A stretch of 64,000 nucleotides of DNA from an uncultured bacterium (GTDB lineage Bacteria; Patescibacteriota; Gracilibacteria; Absconditabacterales; Absconditicoccaceae). The translations under genes and the position numbers were made by a program. A model generated the notes under the pieces. It saw nothing but the letters and a program-made list of their open reading frames with translations, made no database searches and was not told the DNA's origin. Shown in pieces: positions 10,477 through 21,698 of the stretch; position 1 is the first letter of the stretch; each line of letters opens with the position of its first letter. Where the stretch lies: NCBI GenBank assembly GCA_937862565.1, contig CALMFT010000013.1, positions 42,064 through 106,063 of the forward strand, given 5' to 3'.

Positions 10477-12933
10477 TTACCCAGCTCCTACTCTATAGAA
10501 TATCTCCTTCTCTACAAGTTCTTTTTTTCTGCCTCGTCTCAAAGCAGAAATTTCTTTGATAAGTCTTTTCTTCTCGGTCGTGTGGAAAGGCGGCGTATAC
10601 GGATTGAGGATGTTGATACTGAAAGGTCTTGTTGGTTGTGTTCCCACAGAAAGCTTGATAACACCTTTAAATTTATCCATGTTTACCAAGTCGAGCTGAG
10701 TAAACTCAGGACCAAATTCTTTCTCCAAGAACTCAGCATCGGGAGCTCCTACCTTGTAAGCCATCATCGTTCCTACGTTACCAAAGATAGCTTTACTTAG
10801 ATCGATTTGCCCTCCAAGTCCTCCTTGTTTGAGCTGATCGATATATTGATGCGCAACACAAAGACCAAGTTTATATTTTCTGGCTTCTGAAAGAATAGAC
10901 TCAAATGATTTACTCACATAATTTTGAAATTCATCAACGTATAAGAAATAAGGTTGTCTTTCTGATTCTAGCATACTTGCTCTTCTGAGTGCGGCTACTT
11001 TGATCTGCGTAGTGATGAATCTTCCCAAGAGCTGAGAGCTTTCTTCTCCAAGCAAACCTTTACTCAGATTCACGAGTACGATTTTATTTTGTTGCATAGC
11101 TTCTGAAAAATTGAAACTACTTTGAGGCTGTCCTACAATATTTCTTACGATGCTATTGTCCGTAAATGGAGAGAACTTCGCTTGGAAATAAGGAATCATT
11201 TCTGCTTTTTCTCTGTCTCACATCGCGTTGTATGTTTTTTCTCGCCAAGCTTTTACAATTGGATTGCTGATATTTCCTACTTTAATTTTGTTGAATACTG
11301 GATCTACGAAGAGTCTTACGATCTCTGACATTGTACCTCCATCAGGTTGTTCCATGAGGCAATAACATGCATTACGGAAGTAATCCTGAATACGTGGTCC
11401 AAATACTTCGTGACCGTACATACTTACGAACATATCAATCAAATCTGAAACCACCACATCTCTTTCTTCAGGAGTTTTTGCCTCGAGTACATTGAAAGCA
11501 AGTGGATTTTCGAAGTCGGCAACGTTGAAATAAATCAGATCATCAATTCTTTCTTTCGGGAAATAATCCAGCAAATGCTCACAAAAATCTCCATGGGGAT
11601 CAATAAAAGTGAATCCTTTACCATTGATGAGATCGTCTTTTGCCATCACCAGTAAAGCAGTAGTTTTACCCGTTCCTGTTTGTCCAATACAGTAAAAATG
11701 TCTAAATCTGTCAGTGTCTGTTATTCTAATTTCCTTATGAGCTCCTGCATAACTATTATATCCTATTAGGAGTCCTTCACTTGGTAAGTGATCTGGAGCT
11801 GGTACAATTTTGAAATTTTGCCATCTTATTCTTGGATTTTTATTGAATTTACTATTGGGTAAATGATATAATGAGCTGAGTTCTTTGATGCTCATAAGCG
11901 TTCCTTTTGGTTTGGAAAGCGTCTTAAATCAGCTTATATTATTTTTTAAACTTCTATTTACGAGGCTACGAGCAAAAGTTTGGAGTTGTCATAAAGGCTT
12001 AAATTTGTAGCTATTGAGGCCTGAATAGCTATATTGACCAAATAATCTGACCATATCTTGAGTCACTTGATTTGCTCTATCGTAAGAAGGAGAGGAGGCG
12101 AATATTTTGATTCCTACTTCAAATAATTCATCATCAAATTTCTTATCTATATCTGAAGATTGCTGATTATTGTAATGTGATTTTTCTTCTTTTGGTGTTT
12201 CTTTATTTTCTTCTTTGGGCTTTCCTCAAGAAAGATTGGTAAATATTTCACCAAAAATTCCTAACACCCCTCCCAATATTCCTTTCCCTTTTTTCTTGCC
12301 TTTCTTTATCTCATCCAATCATTGCCTTTGCTGACGAATAAATGACTCATCAATAGGGCTTATGATCAATTGAATAGCGAGTGTTTCATCATAGCTAATC
12401 TTACTAAATGATGATAAAATACTATCCATTGGATCTGCTTCAAATTGTTCATAGGTTTTTACTGGTAACTGAAATGGCTTACTGTAAACGATGTCACCTC
12501 AAGTTGCATATTTACCTTCCACGAGAAGTTTTGGCATGCTTATGTGATCTACACTACAACCAGGGAAAAATGAACCTATTGATTGTTCGAGGTAACCCAA
12601 ATAATCCTTGGGACATCCAATTACGAATTTGATAAGCTCTTCTTCGCCTATAAGTTCCAAACTAAAATAGGGCTGACCAAAAAGTTTGTGTTTCATGTCG
12701 TCCTGTCGCAAACTCATCATATTTTTGAGAAACTGATTCATGAGTTCGATATTTTGTTTCATATTCTGAATGTTTGATTTTCCTTGGTCTGCTCCTGCTT
12801 CATTTTGGATTCTGATAAGTAGATATCTCATATTCTTTGCCTGATCTTCACGATGTTTTTTGCCCAACCATGAAAATACTTGTGATCAAGCATAGGCGAG
12901 TAACAATATTGAGATAAGAGCTATTCGTTCCAT
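10477..12933 (-). CDS. membrane-anchored conjugation/T4SS-type ATPase
   Basis: This 818-aa protein has an N-terminal hydrophobic helix (IALISILLLAYAG), a poorly conserved domain of about 350 residues with a Lys/Gly-rich linker, and a C-terminal P-loop domain. Walker A is GQTGTGKTT near residue 416 and Walker B lies in YFLYVDEFQNY. Arrangement and motifs resemble VirD4/TraG/HerA-like DNA-pumping ATPases common in CPR genomes, where they may serve DNA uptake or type IV secretion. UGA codons lie between residues. Only a single upstream helix anchors it. Upstream neighbours are two small proteins; whether they form a complex is inferred from order only. Confidence 0.85.
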
Positions 12934-12970
12934 ATCATATAATACTTAAAAGATGTTTGGTTTGCAAATA

Positions 12971-13939
12971 TTACTTCAATATTTTGTTGACAAGATTTTG
13001 ATATCGTGTTTGCTTACTTTCTCCTGTGCTGACTACTGACTTACGAATAAGTGAATTTACATATTCTTTGATATCTTTTACCTGATTGAGTGATGTTTTT
13101 GTAGATTGTAATTCTTGAGTAATCTTCCAAGATACGCTTTGTAGGCCCGTAAGGCCTTGAATCTGTCCATAAGCACACAGCTCATCAAGTTCTTCTTTAT
13201 CTTGCTTATCGAGCTTTTCGTTCACTCAGTCTATTATTGTCTTTACCTTATTCATACTTGTGACCATTTGTGTGAGTTGTTTTGTGACATTTTCTAGATA
13301 TCCACAGGTATACGCAGTATCTTTGTAGTCCATAAGAAGAACGCCATATTGATTTTCTATATTCTGAATATTATTGTGAGTAAAAATAAGCGCTTCCATT
13401 GAGTTATCTAGTCCTTGTAGATAGCTGCTCAAACATGTTTTGCTTTCTCCTTCTGGCAATAAAGTAATACGATTTTTAAACTTTTTTTTGGTGTCATCAT
13501 ATGCTCTCAAAATTCCATTGTACTCAGTTTTTATAGTGCTTATCGTATTATATCCTGAGCTTATCACATCTATACAATGACTAATCTGTCAGATTATTTT
13601 GATATCTTGTGCCTCTTTTAGTTGGCCAGAAAGCAAAGCAAGTAAACCTTTGTCCGTAGTCTTACTTACTGATTGTTGTAGGCTATTTATGCCTTCTTCA
13701 AGTTGGAGACTTTGTGTTCCCAATGAAGTATTAAGATAATTATTGATGGCTTGAATTCCTGATTTGTAGGAATTAAATCAAGCGGTAGTGTTTCTAATTC
13801 ATTGATATGAAAAAATGTTTTGTTGGCCAGAAACTTTGAGAAGTAACAAGCCTGAAAGAACAAGAACCAAAACTGAAAAAATAATCCATCAGGAAATATC
13901 TTTGGAATGAGTAGAGTTTGGCTTTCTGTAATTATTCAT
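12971..13939 (-). CDS. single-pass membrane protein with coiled-coil domain
   Basis: This 322-aa protein has one N-terminal membrane helix (IIFSVLVLVLSGLLLLKV, about residues 18-37) and a long helical, Gln/Asn/Lys-rich domain predicted outside the membrane. No family is recognised. The start ATG overlaps the preceding gene's stop (ATGAATAA), and the ATPase follows 37 bases downstream. The position suggests a structural partner of the ATPase. Four or more Gly codons are UGA. Confidence 0.75.
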
Positions 13940-14147
13940 CATGAGAAGAGTTTAGTAATTTACTTTGTAAAAACTCATGTAAAAGCTTAGCTTCTTCTTG
14001 CAATTTCATCAATTCATCAACATCTATAATCTGATCAGACTTGAGATACGTTGCAATGGATTGCAGACGTTCATAAGCTGTTTTGAAATCCTGGATCATT
14101 GCGTTACTATACCAAGAATAAATGCTTTTTTTGTATCTATCTTGCAA
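13932..14147 (-). CDS. small helical protein upstream of ATPase cluster
   Basis: A 71-residue frame ends SSKLLNSSHDE-like, with amphipathic helices (ERLQSIATYLKS, DELMKLQEEAKLLHEFLQ). An in-frame TAA lies upstream and the first usable start is TTG at 14147; an internal ATG at 14102 is also possible, so the start is uncertain. Its stop overlaps the next gene's start by 8 bases, which supports real translation. Confidence 0.5.
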   Translation of the reverse strand: MQDRYKKSIYSWYSNAMIQDFKTAYERLQSIATYLKSDQIIDVDELMKLQEEAKLLHEFLQSKLLNSSHDE

Positions 14148-14237
14148 TCAGATGCAATAAGATTATTTAATATCAGTAATTAAATCCATTTTTGTGATAA
14201 TTTTGAATTTTATATTTTTGAATTTTTAGACATACAA

Positions 14238-14939
14238 ATGCAGTTTCCAATACATCTTTCACTCATCCCTGACGGCAATAGGACGCGAGCCCGCGCAAAT
14301 AATAAATCAGTTTTTGAAGGATATCTTGAATCAGTGGATAAGGGAGTAGAATTGATCAAATATGTATTCACAAACACACCAATAAAAATCTTATCTGGGC
14401 GATGAATGTCCACTGAAAATAGAAACAAAAGACCAGAAGCAGAACTGGACTTTTTATTTGGGATGTACAAAACTTGCGGTTCCTTACTCAATGATTTCCT
14501 CAAAGAGCAAAAGATCAATTTTCGTCGAATTGGAGATGCTTCAAACTTACCACAGGATTTCTTAGAGTATATGGCAGATATGGTAAAAAATTTCACATTT
14601 GATACTGATAGAGTGCTAATTTTTGCTATCAACTATGGTGGCCAAAATGAAATTATCAGAGGAGTAAAAAAATATATAGAAGAGGGAAATAGCATTGAAA
14701 ACCTCAGTGAAGACAATCTCGGAGAGTATATGGATCTTGGGGCGTATCCTCCTGTAGATTTGGTAATCAGAACAAAAGGAGACACTTCAAGCCGTATTAG
14801 TGGATTTATGTCCTGGTGGATAGGATATGCAGAACTCTATTTTGAAAGTAAACTCTTTCAAGATGTTCTTACTGCCGATCTTGATAAAGCTCTCGAATGG
14901 TATGGAAATGTTGCAGGAGGAAGAAACTTTGGCGCATAA
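14238..14939 (+). CDS. uppS: isoprenyl (undecaprenyl) diphosphate synthase UppS
   Basis: UppS (233 aa) makes the C55 lipid carrier for peptidoglycan by cis-condensation of isopentenyl units. The N-terminal motif LIPDGNRT-x-A has CGA (14286-14288) at the invariant Trp. GMSTENR and the C-terminal DLVIRTKGDTSS and GYAELYF motifs complete the family signature. Only a few UGA are present. It is divergent from the ATPase cluster, and the AT-rich interval 14148-14237 should hold both promoters. Confidence 0.94.
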
Positions 14940-14987
14940 AAACCCTAATATTCCAAAAACAGCACTTTATAATTTATTTTTTTGCTT

Positions 14988-15461
14988 ATGTTCTTATTGC
15001 GAGCTGGACTTATACTGGTGTATGTAGTTATTATTTTCTTACTGACTCTTACCGTAAACAAAATCAACAAAGATGCAAAAAAAGTATGGGAATCTGTTTC
15101 TGCTAACATCAATAGTTATTTCTTCGCAATCAATGCTACTATAGCCTCACAAGATAAAAGTTCAGATAAATTTAATGATCTGATTGACGTCATCTATTCT
15201 AAGAAAAAATGGTTTATCAATAATAAAACACATAATCTGACTGATTGGTATGAGCTCTTCATCGGACTCAAAGATGATCTTCACTATCTGGGAGAATACA
15301 CAGGAAGTGAGCTTGATGACCAAGAAGTAAACAAACAAACAGATAGTTTCTTTTCATTTTTGTTTAGTATTAGACCACGAAAAAGAACTCTCAAAGCAGT
15401 ATTGACAGTTCTTACTTTAGGTATCGGAAGAGGCTTTATCAACGATGAAATAAATTTATAA
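14988..15461 (+). CDS. hypothetical membrane-anchored protein, 157 aa
   Basis: It begins MFLLRAGLILVYVVIIFLLTL, a clear membrane helix, followed by a soluble helical domain with WESVSANINSYFFAINA and a basic stretch IRPRKRTLKA near the C-terminus. The first helices resemble LemA-type proteins in topology, but the signature residues are not convincing. It lies 48 bases after uppS on the same strand. A TTG two codons upstream is an alternative start. Confidence 0.65.
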   Translation: MFLLRAGLILVYVVIIFLLTLTVNKINKDAKKVWESVSANINSYFFAINATIASQDKSSDKFNDLIDVIYSKKKWFINNKTHNLTDWYELFIGLKDDLHYLGEYTGSELDDQEVNKQTDSFFSFLFSIRPRKRTLKAVLTVLTLGIGRGFINDEINL

Positions 15462-15537
15462 TCCATTTTCCGCTTCAGTTTCTGATTATTTTTTCTCTAT
15501 AAATCGTTTCTATACGAGAATTATTTGAATGCAAGAA

Positions 15538-18372
15538 TTATTTCACAGGGAATAAATTACTCTTCAGTGTACCGCCATCATATTTTAAAGTACTGTAAAT
15601 CATATCTCATGCCGCTACTGGAGAGAGAGTTTGTGTAAATCCGCAAGGACAACTTGTGCAATTATTGACAATATTGCTGTCGTCATCAAGCGCAACTTGC
15701 TTACTCGAAGCAATCACATGGGGACTAAGAGGAATGTTTGGTAAGCTGTCAATGTAGTCAGGAATACCATCATTATCACTATCTTCCGGTCAATCTTTTT
15801 TGTTGGGATTAGGATCACAAATGTCTCCAAATCCATCTCCGTCAGCATTTTTTTGATCTTTATTTGGGCTCGCAGGACAATTATCTTTTCCAGGATCAGG
15901 TAAAGTCGATTTGATACTACAATCAGGACTTTCACTTGTGATTATCCCAAGAGAATTTTTGATTCCATCTCCATCAATATCATCATCACAGACATCTGGA
16001 ATTTTATCTTTATCCATGTCGCACTTCAGTCATTTGTTATCTTTATCAAGAAGCAGTATGCACAAATCCAAAGGATTTACCGTGATTTGACCTCCAAAAC
16101 TTGCTTGTTTTCAGTCATTAAGAACGGCTACAACTCACACTTCGTATTTTCAAGGCTTGTTGTAGATATGCTTTTGTTTCAGACCATTTCCATCACTATT
16201 TACACCTTGTCTATCCCCATAACTCCACACCAATGACTTTATCTTATCGAGTTTATTTGGTACAAGTTCAAAACTAAAAGTATCTTTTGTAAATCCTATA
16301 AGCGGATTGATCTTGAGATTGGCGCTAAAACCATCACTCGTGGTTTCTTGTACATCGAGCTGGATGACGTTGACCATAGTTCCTCAGCTTATAGTAGTAA
16401 TAGTTTGTTTTACAATATGTACTCCTGGAATGAGATAAATATGAATCGTATTGAGAGATTTTCCATCAAATTTGGTATCATCTCCAAAATCCCAGTTTAT
16501 ATTTTTAATCTGAGTAAGTGTAATTCCTGTGAGTTCTGTCCTGAGCTTTACGGCATCTCCAATAAAAGGTCTAAGTTTGTCAGCTTCGAGATAGGAACTC
16601 ATCTTTGATAAAAAGGTATTTGATACTACTACCACATTGGCTTGTGAGATTGCTTTGATTTGATCGCCGCCATAACAATAGGCTTGGATAGTATGGAAAC
16701 CTGGTGTAGCGAGTTCCATATTTACAGCATCTTCACCTTGTGATATGATACTCGCTTGCAGAGATTGATCTATAGACCAACCGATGGTATCACATTTTCC
16801 CTCTATGACAGGCTGAACTTTGGTACTCAAAGTATTCATTCCCCACAATGGATTAGGAATAATCTGAAAACCTACATTATCTTTGTAGCCGCTACTTTTT
16901 ACTTGGATAGTGGTATAGGCAATCGCATTTTGACAATCTACAACTCCAATCTCATACAAACCAGCTTTGGGATATATAGTATTTACAGTTTTTCACTGCG
17001 CCGTCTGACCATTTCATAAATTCCAATAATAATCATCAACACAATCGTATCCACTATTTACTGCAGTAAGTTTTACTGGCGCAGGAGCAATTAAGCGTCC
17101 ATCAGTTAAGATGTTAATCGTCAGCCCATTTCCTGTAAGTCATTGATTTTCACATCCATCTCAAAGACCATTATTGTTGAGATCAGCTTGAGAAGTATTG
17201 ATTACAACCGGACAGTTGTCTCGATCACCTGGTGCAGCAAGATATTTTATGATATCCACGAATCCTCTATCGTTTATTACGCCTGGCGGATTAGGAACAT
17301 TGTCACCATCTACGTCGTCATCACATACATCCCCGTATTCGTCACCATCCAGATTGTTTTGACTAGGGTTTCGAATAACTGGACAATTGTCTTTATAGTT
17401 TACTATTCCATCTTTATCATAATCATTATCAAAATCACACTGTACTGAATCATTGAGTGTAGATAGGTATTCTAAAAGCTGAGTACTGGTAGCCAAATCA
17501 TATGATTTTACCTTATTTGCTTGTATAATATTGAGAACTCATTCCTTCATCAATACATTCAATTCTGCTGCAGGCCATTGCCCTTCTTTCACATAATCCA
17601 AAGAAACCATGCCACAAGAACTCAGATTTCGAGTACAGTATTTGGCATACACATCAAATTCTTCTGGATTGGTGAGCAAGCATTTTTTGTTTTCACAGGT
17701 TGCTATTCCACTTCCGATAGTAGTAATATCTGTAAGTGTGAAATTTTTGTATGCTGCAGAATTTTTTGACTGCTTGCGTAACCATGTCTGCACATCTGTT
17801 CGGTTTATCGTATAGGTCGCACTTGGTTTAGTTTTTTTGATATTAAAAATAATCTGAATTATTTCGCCTTGCTTGACAAGATTTGACCCACAAAACTTTC
17901 CTGGGCAGAATGGACTTACTTCACGGGGATACCCATTGATAATACCTTTATCAGCAGCTTGTGCTACGCAATAGTAATAACTTTCATTGTTCCACACATA
18001 ACTGTTCCACAATACATCATCAAAGTTATTTCCTGGAAGAGAGATAAATTTTTTCCATCGTATGGCATTATACTTATCAATTGTAGCTTGATCTGGATTG
18101 ATACAGTCGTTACATTCTATCGTAGAAAGCAATCTCACCACATCATTACGATACAGTGGCTGCTTATTTTCTAATATATTATCCGATACTCCAATGGCTT
18201 TCAGATCTTTTTTATAGCTCTCAAAATCTGCAAAAGTTTGCGGAACTTGAAACCATAATCCACCCACAATTGCTAATATTCCCAACAAACTAAAAGAAAA
18301 AACAGCTCATTGGCAGTATTTCACTGATATGAGTGTTTGTAATTTCTTAAAGATGAGAGAGTATATTTTCAT
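15538..18372 (-). CDS. large secreted protein with PKD domains and thrombospondin type-3 repeats
   Basis: This 944-aa protein has a signal peptide ending about VPQTFA|D (residues 1-45). The N-terminal region has SLH-like patches (KGIINGYP). Around residues 315-370 and 785-890 lie calcium-binding type-3 repeats: [32 protein letters not shown] and [15 protein letters not shown]. Between them are three PKD-like units: [17 protein letters not shown] and [10 protein letters not shown], each followed by an HxYxxPG-like strand. The architecture fits an adhesive or structural cell-surface protein stabilised by calcium. No C-terminal anchor is visible. The gene is read through several UGA codons and appears intact. 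Confidence 0.85.
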
Positions 18373-18401
18373 TGTCATAACTTTCTAACAAATGAAGTGA
18401 A

Positions 18402-18803
18402 TTATTTGAGTACACATTCTAAAGCTGCATGATTGACTTCCGAATTTTGATTGATAATCATACATACTTCGTCTCCACATTGAGCTTTGAAAAAAGTAAC
18501 AGCAGCAGTATTGAGACTATAATTTTTATTGTCTGCCCCCAAAGCCATATATTTATTATTTTTTTTGTGAATAATGCCCATAATATGAGTGCGTGGCGCT
18601 TGTTGAATCAGCTTATAGATCATTGATCCATCTTTATTGATAGCAAGTTTGAGTTTATCTCCAGGTACCAACATTGATTTTGATGCATAATTTGCAGGTA
18701 CAGGATATTCCTCTTCGCTGATAGTTATCATGCAAGAACCATCATACATTCCAGTAATCATAGTCGTAGTTTGAGTTTTTCAAAGAGTCGTGAGTGTTGG
18801 CAT
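18402..18803 (-). CDS. hypothetical secreted protein, about 133 aa
   Basis: The body (GMYDGSCMITISEEEYPVP and KLKLAINKDGSMIYKL) is beta-rich with paired Cys (CGDEVC), ending ALECVLK. The ATG at 18803 lies inside a hydrophobic run (IYLFVLAIMPTL) that continues upstream without an ATG in frame, so the true start may be a non-ATG codon further up, giving a signal peptide. It lies 29 bases upstream of the large secreted protein on the same strand. No family is recognised. Confidence 0.55.
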
Positions 18804-18995
18804 GATTGCAAGAACAAATAAATAGATACTCTTATAATACTGTGAGGCACTGATTTTTGCAAGCCAAGTATGTTGACAATGATCATTTTTTTGATGTATT
18901 AATCAATTTTCTTAAAGATTTCTTGAACAACTATTGAAAATGCTTTTTAAAAAGATACGCTAGTGGTACATTATTTATAATTTGTTATTTGTCTG

Positions 18996-19367
18996 ATGAT
19001 TTTTAGAGGGAAAGTATTGTGGATCGGACCAAAAGAGTCTATCCAAAAGAATGACGGAACGAGTATGACTAAAATTAGTTTTGTGGTAGAAGAGCAGACT
19101 GATAGAGAGTATAAAGATACTATCTTGTTGGATATGCGAAATGATAAAGCTGAAATGTTTGCTAATACCTATAAAGAAGGTGATGTAGTGAGCGCAACAT
19201 TTGGAGGTAGAGTAAGAGATTATACAAATAAAGACGGAGTTACTAAAAAAATCTGTTCATTATCTGCACTTAGAGTAGACTTAGAATCAGGTGCTTCTTC
19301 AAGCGCTGCACCAGCTCCTGCTGCTAAACCAGCTGCTGAAAGCGACGACGATGACTTACCATTCTAG
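18996..19367 (+). CDS. SSB-like OB-fold protein (DUF3127-like)
   Basis: This 123-aa protein has a beta-rich N-terminal domain (FRGKVLWIGPKES, KISFVVEEQTDREYKDTILLD, GDVVSATFGGRVRDY) like DUF3127/OB-fold proteins, followed by an Ala/Pro linker and an acidic tip DDDDLPF. That tip closely resembles the SSB C-terminal tail that docks partner proteins. It probably binds single-stranded DNA. A -10-like TATAAT lies at 18976-18981. Transcription would stop at the terminator repeat at 19376. Confidence 0.68.
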   Translation: MIFRGKVLWIGPKESIQKNDGTSMTKISFVVEEQTDREYKDTILLDMRNDKAEMFANTYKEGDVVSATFGGRVRDYTNKDGVTKKICSLSALRVDLESGASSSAAPAPAAKPAAESDDDDLPF

Positions 19368-19375
19368 TAAGAACT

Positions 19376-19440
19376 CTCGGGAAATTTCCTAAAAAACCCA
19401 ATTCATGTAGTTTTTTGTACTGTGTGAATTGGTTTTTAAT
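19376..19440. terminator. terminator-like repeat, copy 1
   Basis: A GGGAAATTTCC block is followed by a hairpin with arms CCAATTCA and TGAATTGG and a T-run. It is nearly identical to 20338-20400 and 21606-21665. The T-run supports rho-independent termination after the SSB-like gene. Confidence 0.8.
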
Positions 19441-19496
19441 TTCTATTTGTTACGACAGTGCCTATTATGTATATTTATCACTATTAAATATTGGTC

Positions 19497-20315
19497 ATGA
19501 CTGATACCCATCTCACCATCTTCCAAAACAAACAAATGCGTCGCCATCGAGAAGAAAAAACTGAAAAGCGATATTTTTCTGTTATTGATATTGTAGAAAT
19601 TGCGTCGGGTAGTCATGATGCAAGAAATTATCGAAAAGTACTTAAAAACCGTTTAAAAAAAGAAGGATCCGAAGTGGTTACAAATTGTAACCAGTTGAAA
19701 ATGCTCGCATCGGATGGGAAGATGAGACTAACGGATGTAGCAGACGTGGAAACTATCCTTCGTCTCATCCAGTCTATTCCTAGTCCCAATGCTGAACCCC
19801 TTAAGCTTCGATTAGCTAAAGTGGGATATGAACGCATGCAAGAAACCATAGATCCTGCAATGGGCGTAGAAAGAGCAAGAGAAAATTGGAAAAAACATGG
19901 TAGATCAGAAAAATGGATACAACAACGTATGATGGGTCAAGAAACCAGAAATAAGCTAACTGATTATTGGAAAGATCATGAAATAAAACCAGGCGAGGAA
20001 TATGCTATACTTACTAATATTATTCATGAAGAACGAACAGGACTAACTACTAAAGAGCATAAAAATTTGAAATGACTTAAGTCACAAAATCTTAGAGACC
20101 ATATGTCTGAAGCAGAATTGATTTTTACCGCACTAGCGGAACTCTCTACTCGTCAAATAGCGGAAACAGTACAAGCAACAGGATTGAAAGAAAATAAAAA
20201 AGTAAGTAAAGAAGGAGGAGCAATAGCAAAGAAAGCAAGAAAAGAACTAGAAGATAAAACAGGTAAGTCAGTAATAACTAATCAAAATTATCTTAAACCA
20301 CCTAAAGGAAAATAG
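19497..20315 (+). CDS. DinD/BRO-N-like protein
   Basis: This 272-aa protein resembles DNA-damage-inducible DinD and related BRO-N domain proteins. Landmarks are the N-terminal FSVIDIVEI, NRLKKEGSEV, RLTDVADVETILRLIQSIPSP, LAKVGYERM, and C-terminal GLTTKEHKNLK-G-LK with UGA as Gly. CGA codons occur where relatives have Trp: before YFSV, in RNY-x-KVLK, and in KL-x-LAKVGYER. DinD modulates RecA activity in E. coli; here the role is inferred. It is bracketed by terminator repeat copies, which suggests a mobile or exchanged cassette. Confidence 0.82.
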
Positions 20316-20337
20316 GCTTATTCCCCATCAAGCTCCA

Positions 20338-20400
20338 CTCGGGAAATTTCCTAAAAACCAATTCATGTAGTTTTTTGTACTGTGTGAATTGGTTTTTTAT
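20338..20400. terminator. terminator-like repeat, copy 2
   Basis: This has the same GGGAAATTTCC block and CCAATTCA/TGAATTGG hairpin as copy 1. It sits between the converging DinD-like and alr genes. The alr stop codon overlaps its T-run (20397-20399). Confidence 0.8.
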
Positions 20401-21533
20401 ATAATTTTTCTTCTGATATTACTCGCAATTCTTACTAATACTTCATACACAATAGTATCACAGCAAGATGCGAGAGTTCTGAAATTATTCAGAACTTTGG
20501 GATTATCTGAAATAACACATACTTTAGCTCCATTATCTATACTATTGGATGCTAATCGACTGCTTAAGTTCATAGAAATACGACCCGCAGATGGAAGTTG
20601 CGTTTCTCCACTACTAATATTCCACAATTTGCTTGCTCCTCTTCGTAATCATTCAGTATATCCAAATGGAATTGTGGCTATTGTAGCCTTACTTGAAGTT
20701 ATCTTATAAGTGCCATCATATCCTACATGATCATCCTTGTGGACCTTTTGTACGCCAATAATGGTAGACCAAACGGACATAACAGGTTGGAGGGCTTGTC
20801 CTTTTTCATAATTAGAATTGGTTTCCGATAAAGGATTGTACCCATATAAAGCGATTCCAACACGATGGGCAGTGAAAAACTCATCTTTTCCTTGCAAAAA
20901 TCCTCCGCTATTATTGATATGTCTTCGAGTAGGACTAAATCCATGACTCAAAATGATATCATGCATGATTTTAAAACGATCGTATTGAGCAGTGACAAGT
21001 TCCATTTTCTCATTATCTCCATAGGCGAGATGAGACATTACTCCCTCCACTTGAATATTGGAGTTTTTACACAGATGACAAAACTCTTCTAGATTTTCTT
21101 GTTGAACCCCTTCTCTATTCATTCCCGTATTGAGAAAAATATGGATACGAAATTTTTTACCTAAGGTAATAAGATGCTGAAGAGTAGAAAGATTATATAC
21201 TGCTAAAATAGTACGCTTTGGATCAAATTGTTTATAAACACTCAAATGACTTTCTCCCATGATTAATATATCACTTTTCAATTCTTTCTTAACAATTTGA
21301 TATTCTGGATAGCTATCTATCGCCACCATAGTAGGCTGTAAGGAGGCTAAAATCTGACATACCTCACGCAGTCCATGTCCGTAAGCATTGGATTTAAGTA
21401 CTGGAATAATATTAGCTCCAGACGCCAAAGATTCCAAATATCTATAATTTCCGATCAGTGCGGCTTGATTAAGTTCCACTCGATTGAGCGTTTCCAACTT
21501 CGGGGCTAAGAAATTACGAATTTTTTTGAGCAT
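20397..21533 (-). CDS. alr: alanine racemase
   Basis: Alr (378 aa) makes D-alanine for peptidoglycan with PLP. The PLP lysine lies in PVLKSNAYGHGL and the catalytic tyrosine in HVGYDGTYKI; GMNREGV and HRVGIALYGYNP carry the conserved arginines as AGA and CGT. UGA codes Gly in IPFGYTE-G. I start at the ATG at 21533 (MLKKIRNFLAP); a TTG at 21548 is possible. Length is normal. It converges on the DinD-like gene. Confidence 0.93.
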
Positions 21534-21605
21534 TTTGAATATTCCCAACTAAATCTCTTTACTCTGGATATAGATATTTGAGTTTAATTTGCGAGTGGAA
21601 GTTGA

Positions 21606-21665
21606 CGAAATTTCCTAAAAAATCAATTCATGTAGTTTTTTGTGCTGTGTGGATTGGTTTTTTAT
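21606..21665. terminator. terminator-like repeat, copy 3
   Basis: This shows GAAATTTCC and a slightly degenerate hairpin (TCAATTCA/TGGATTGG) with a T-run. It lies between alr and the restriction island, so three copies punctuate 19.4-21.7 kb. Confidence 0.75.
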
Positions 21666-21698
21666 ATTATTAGAGCATGAGAAAATAGGTAAAACGAT

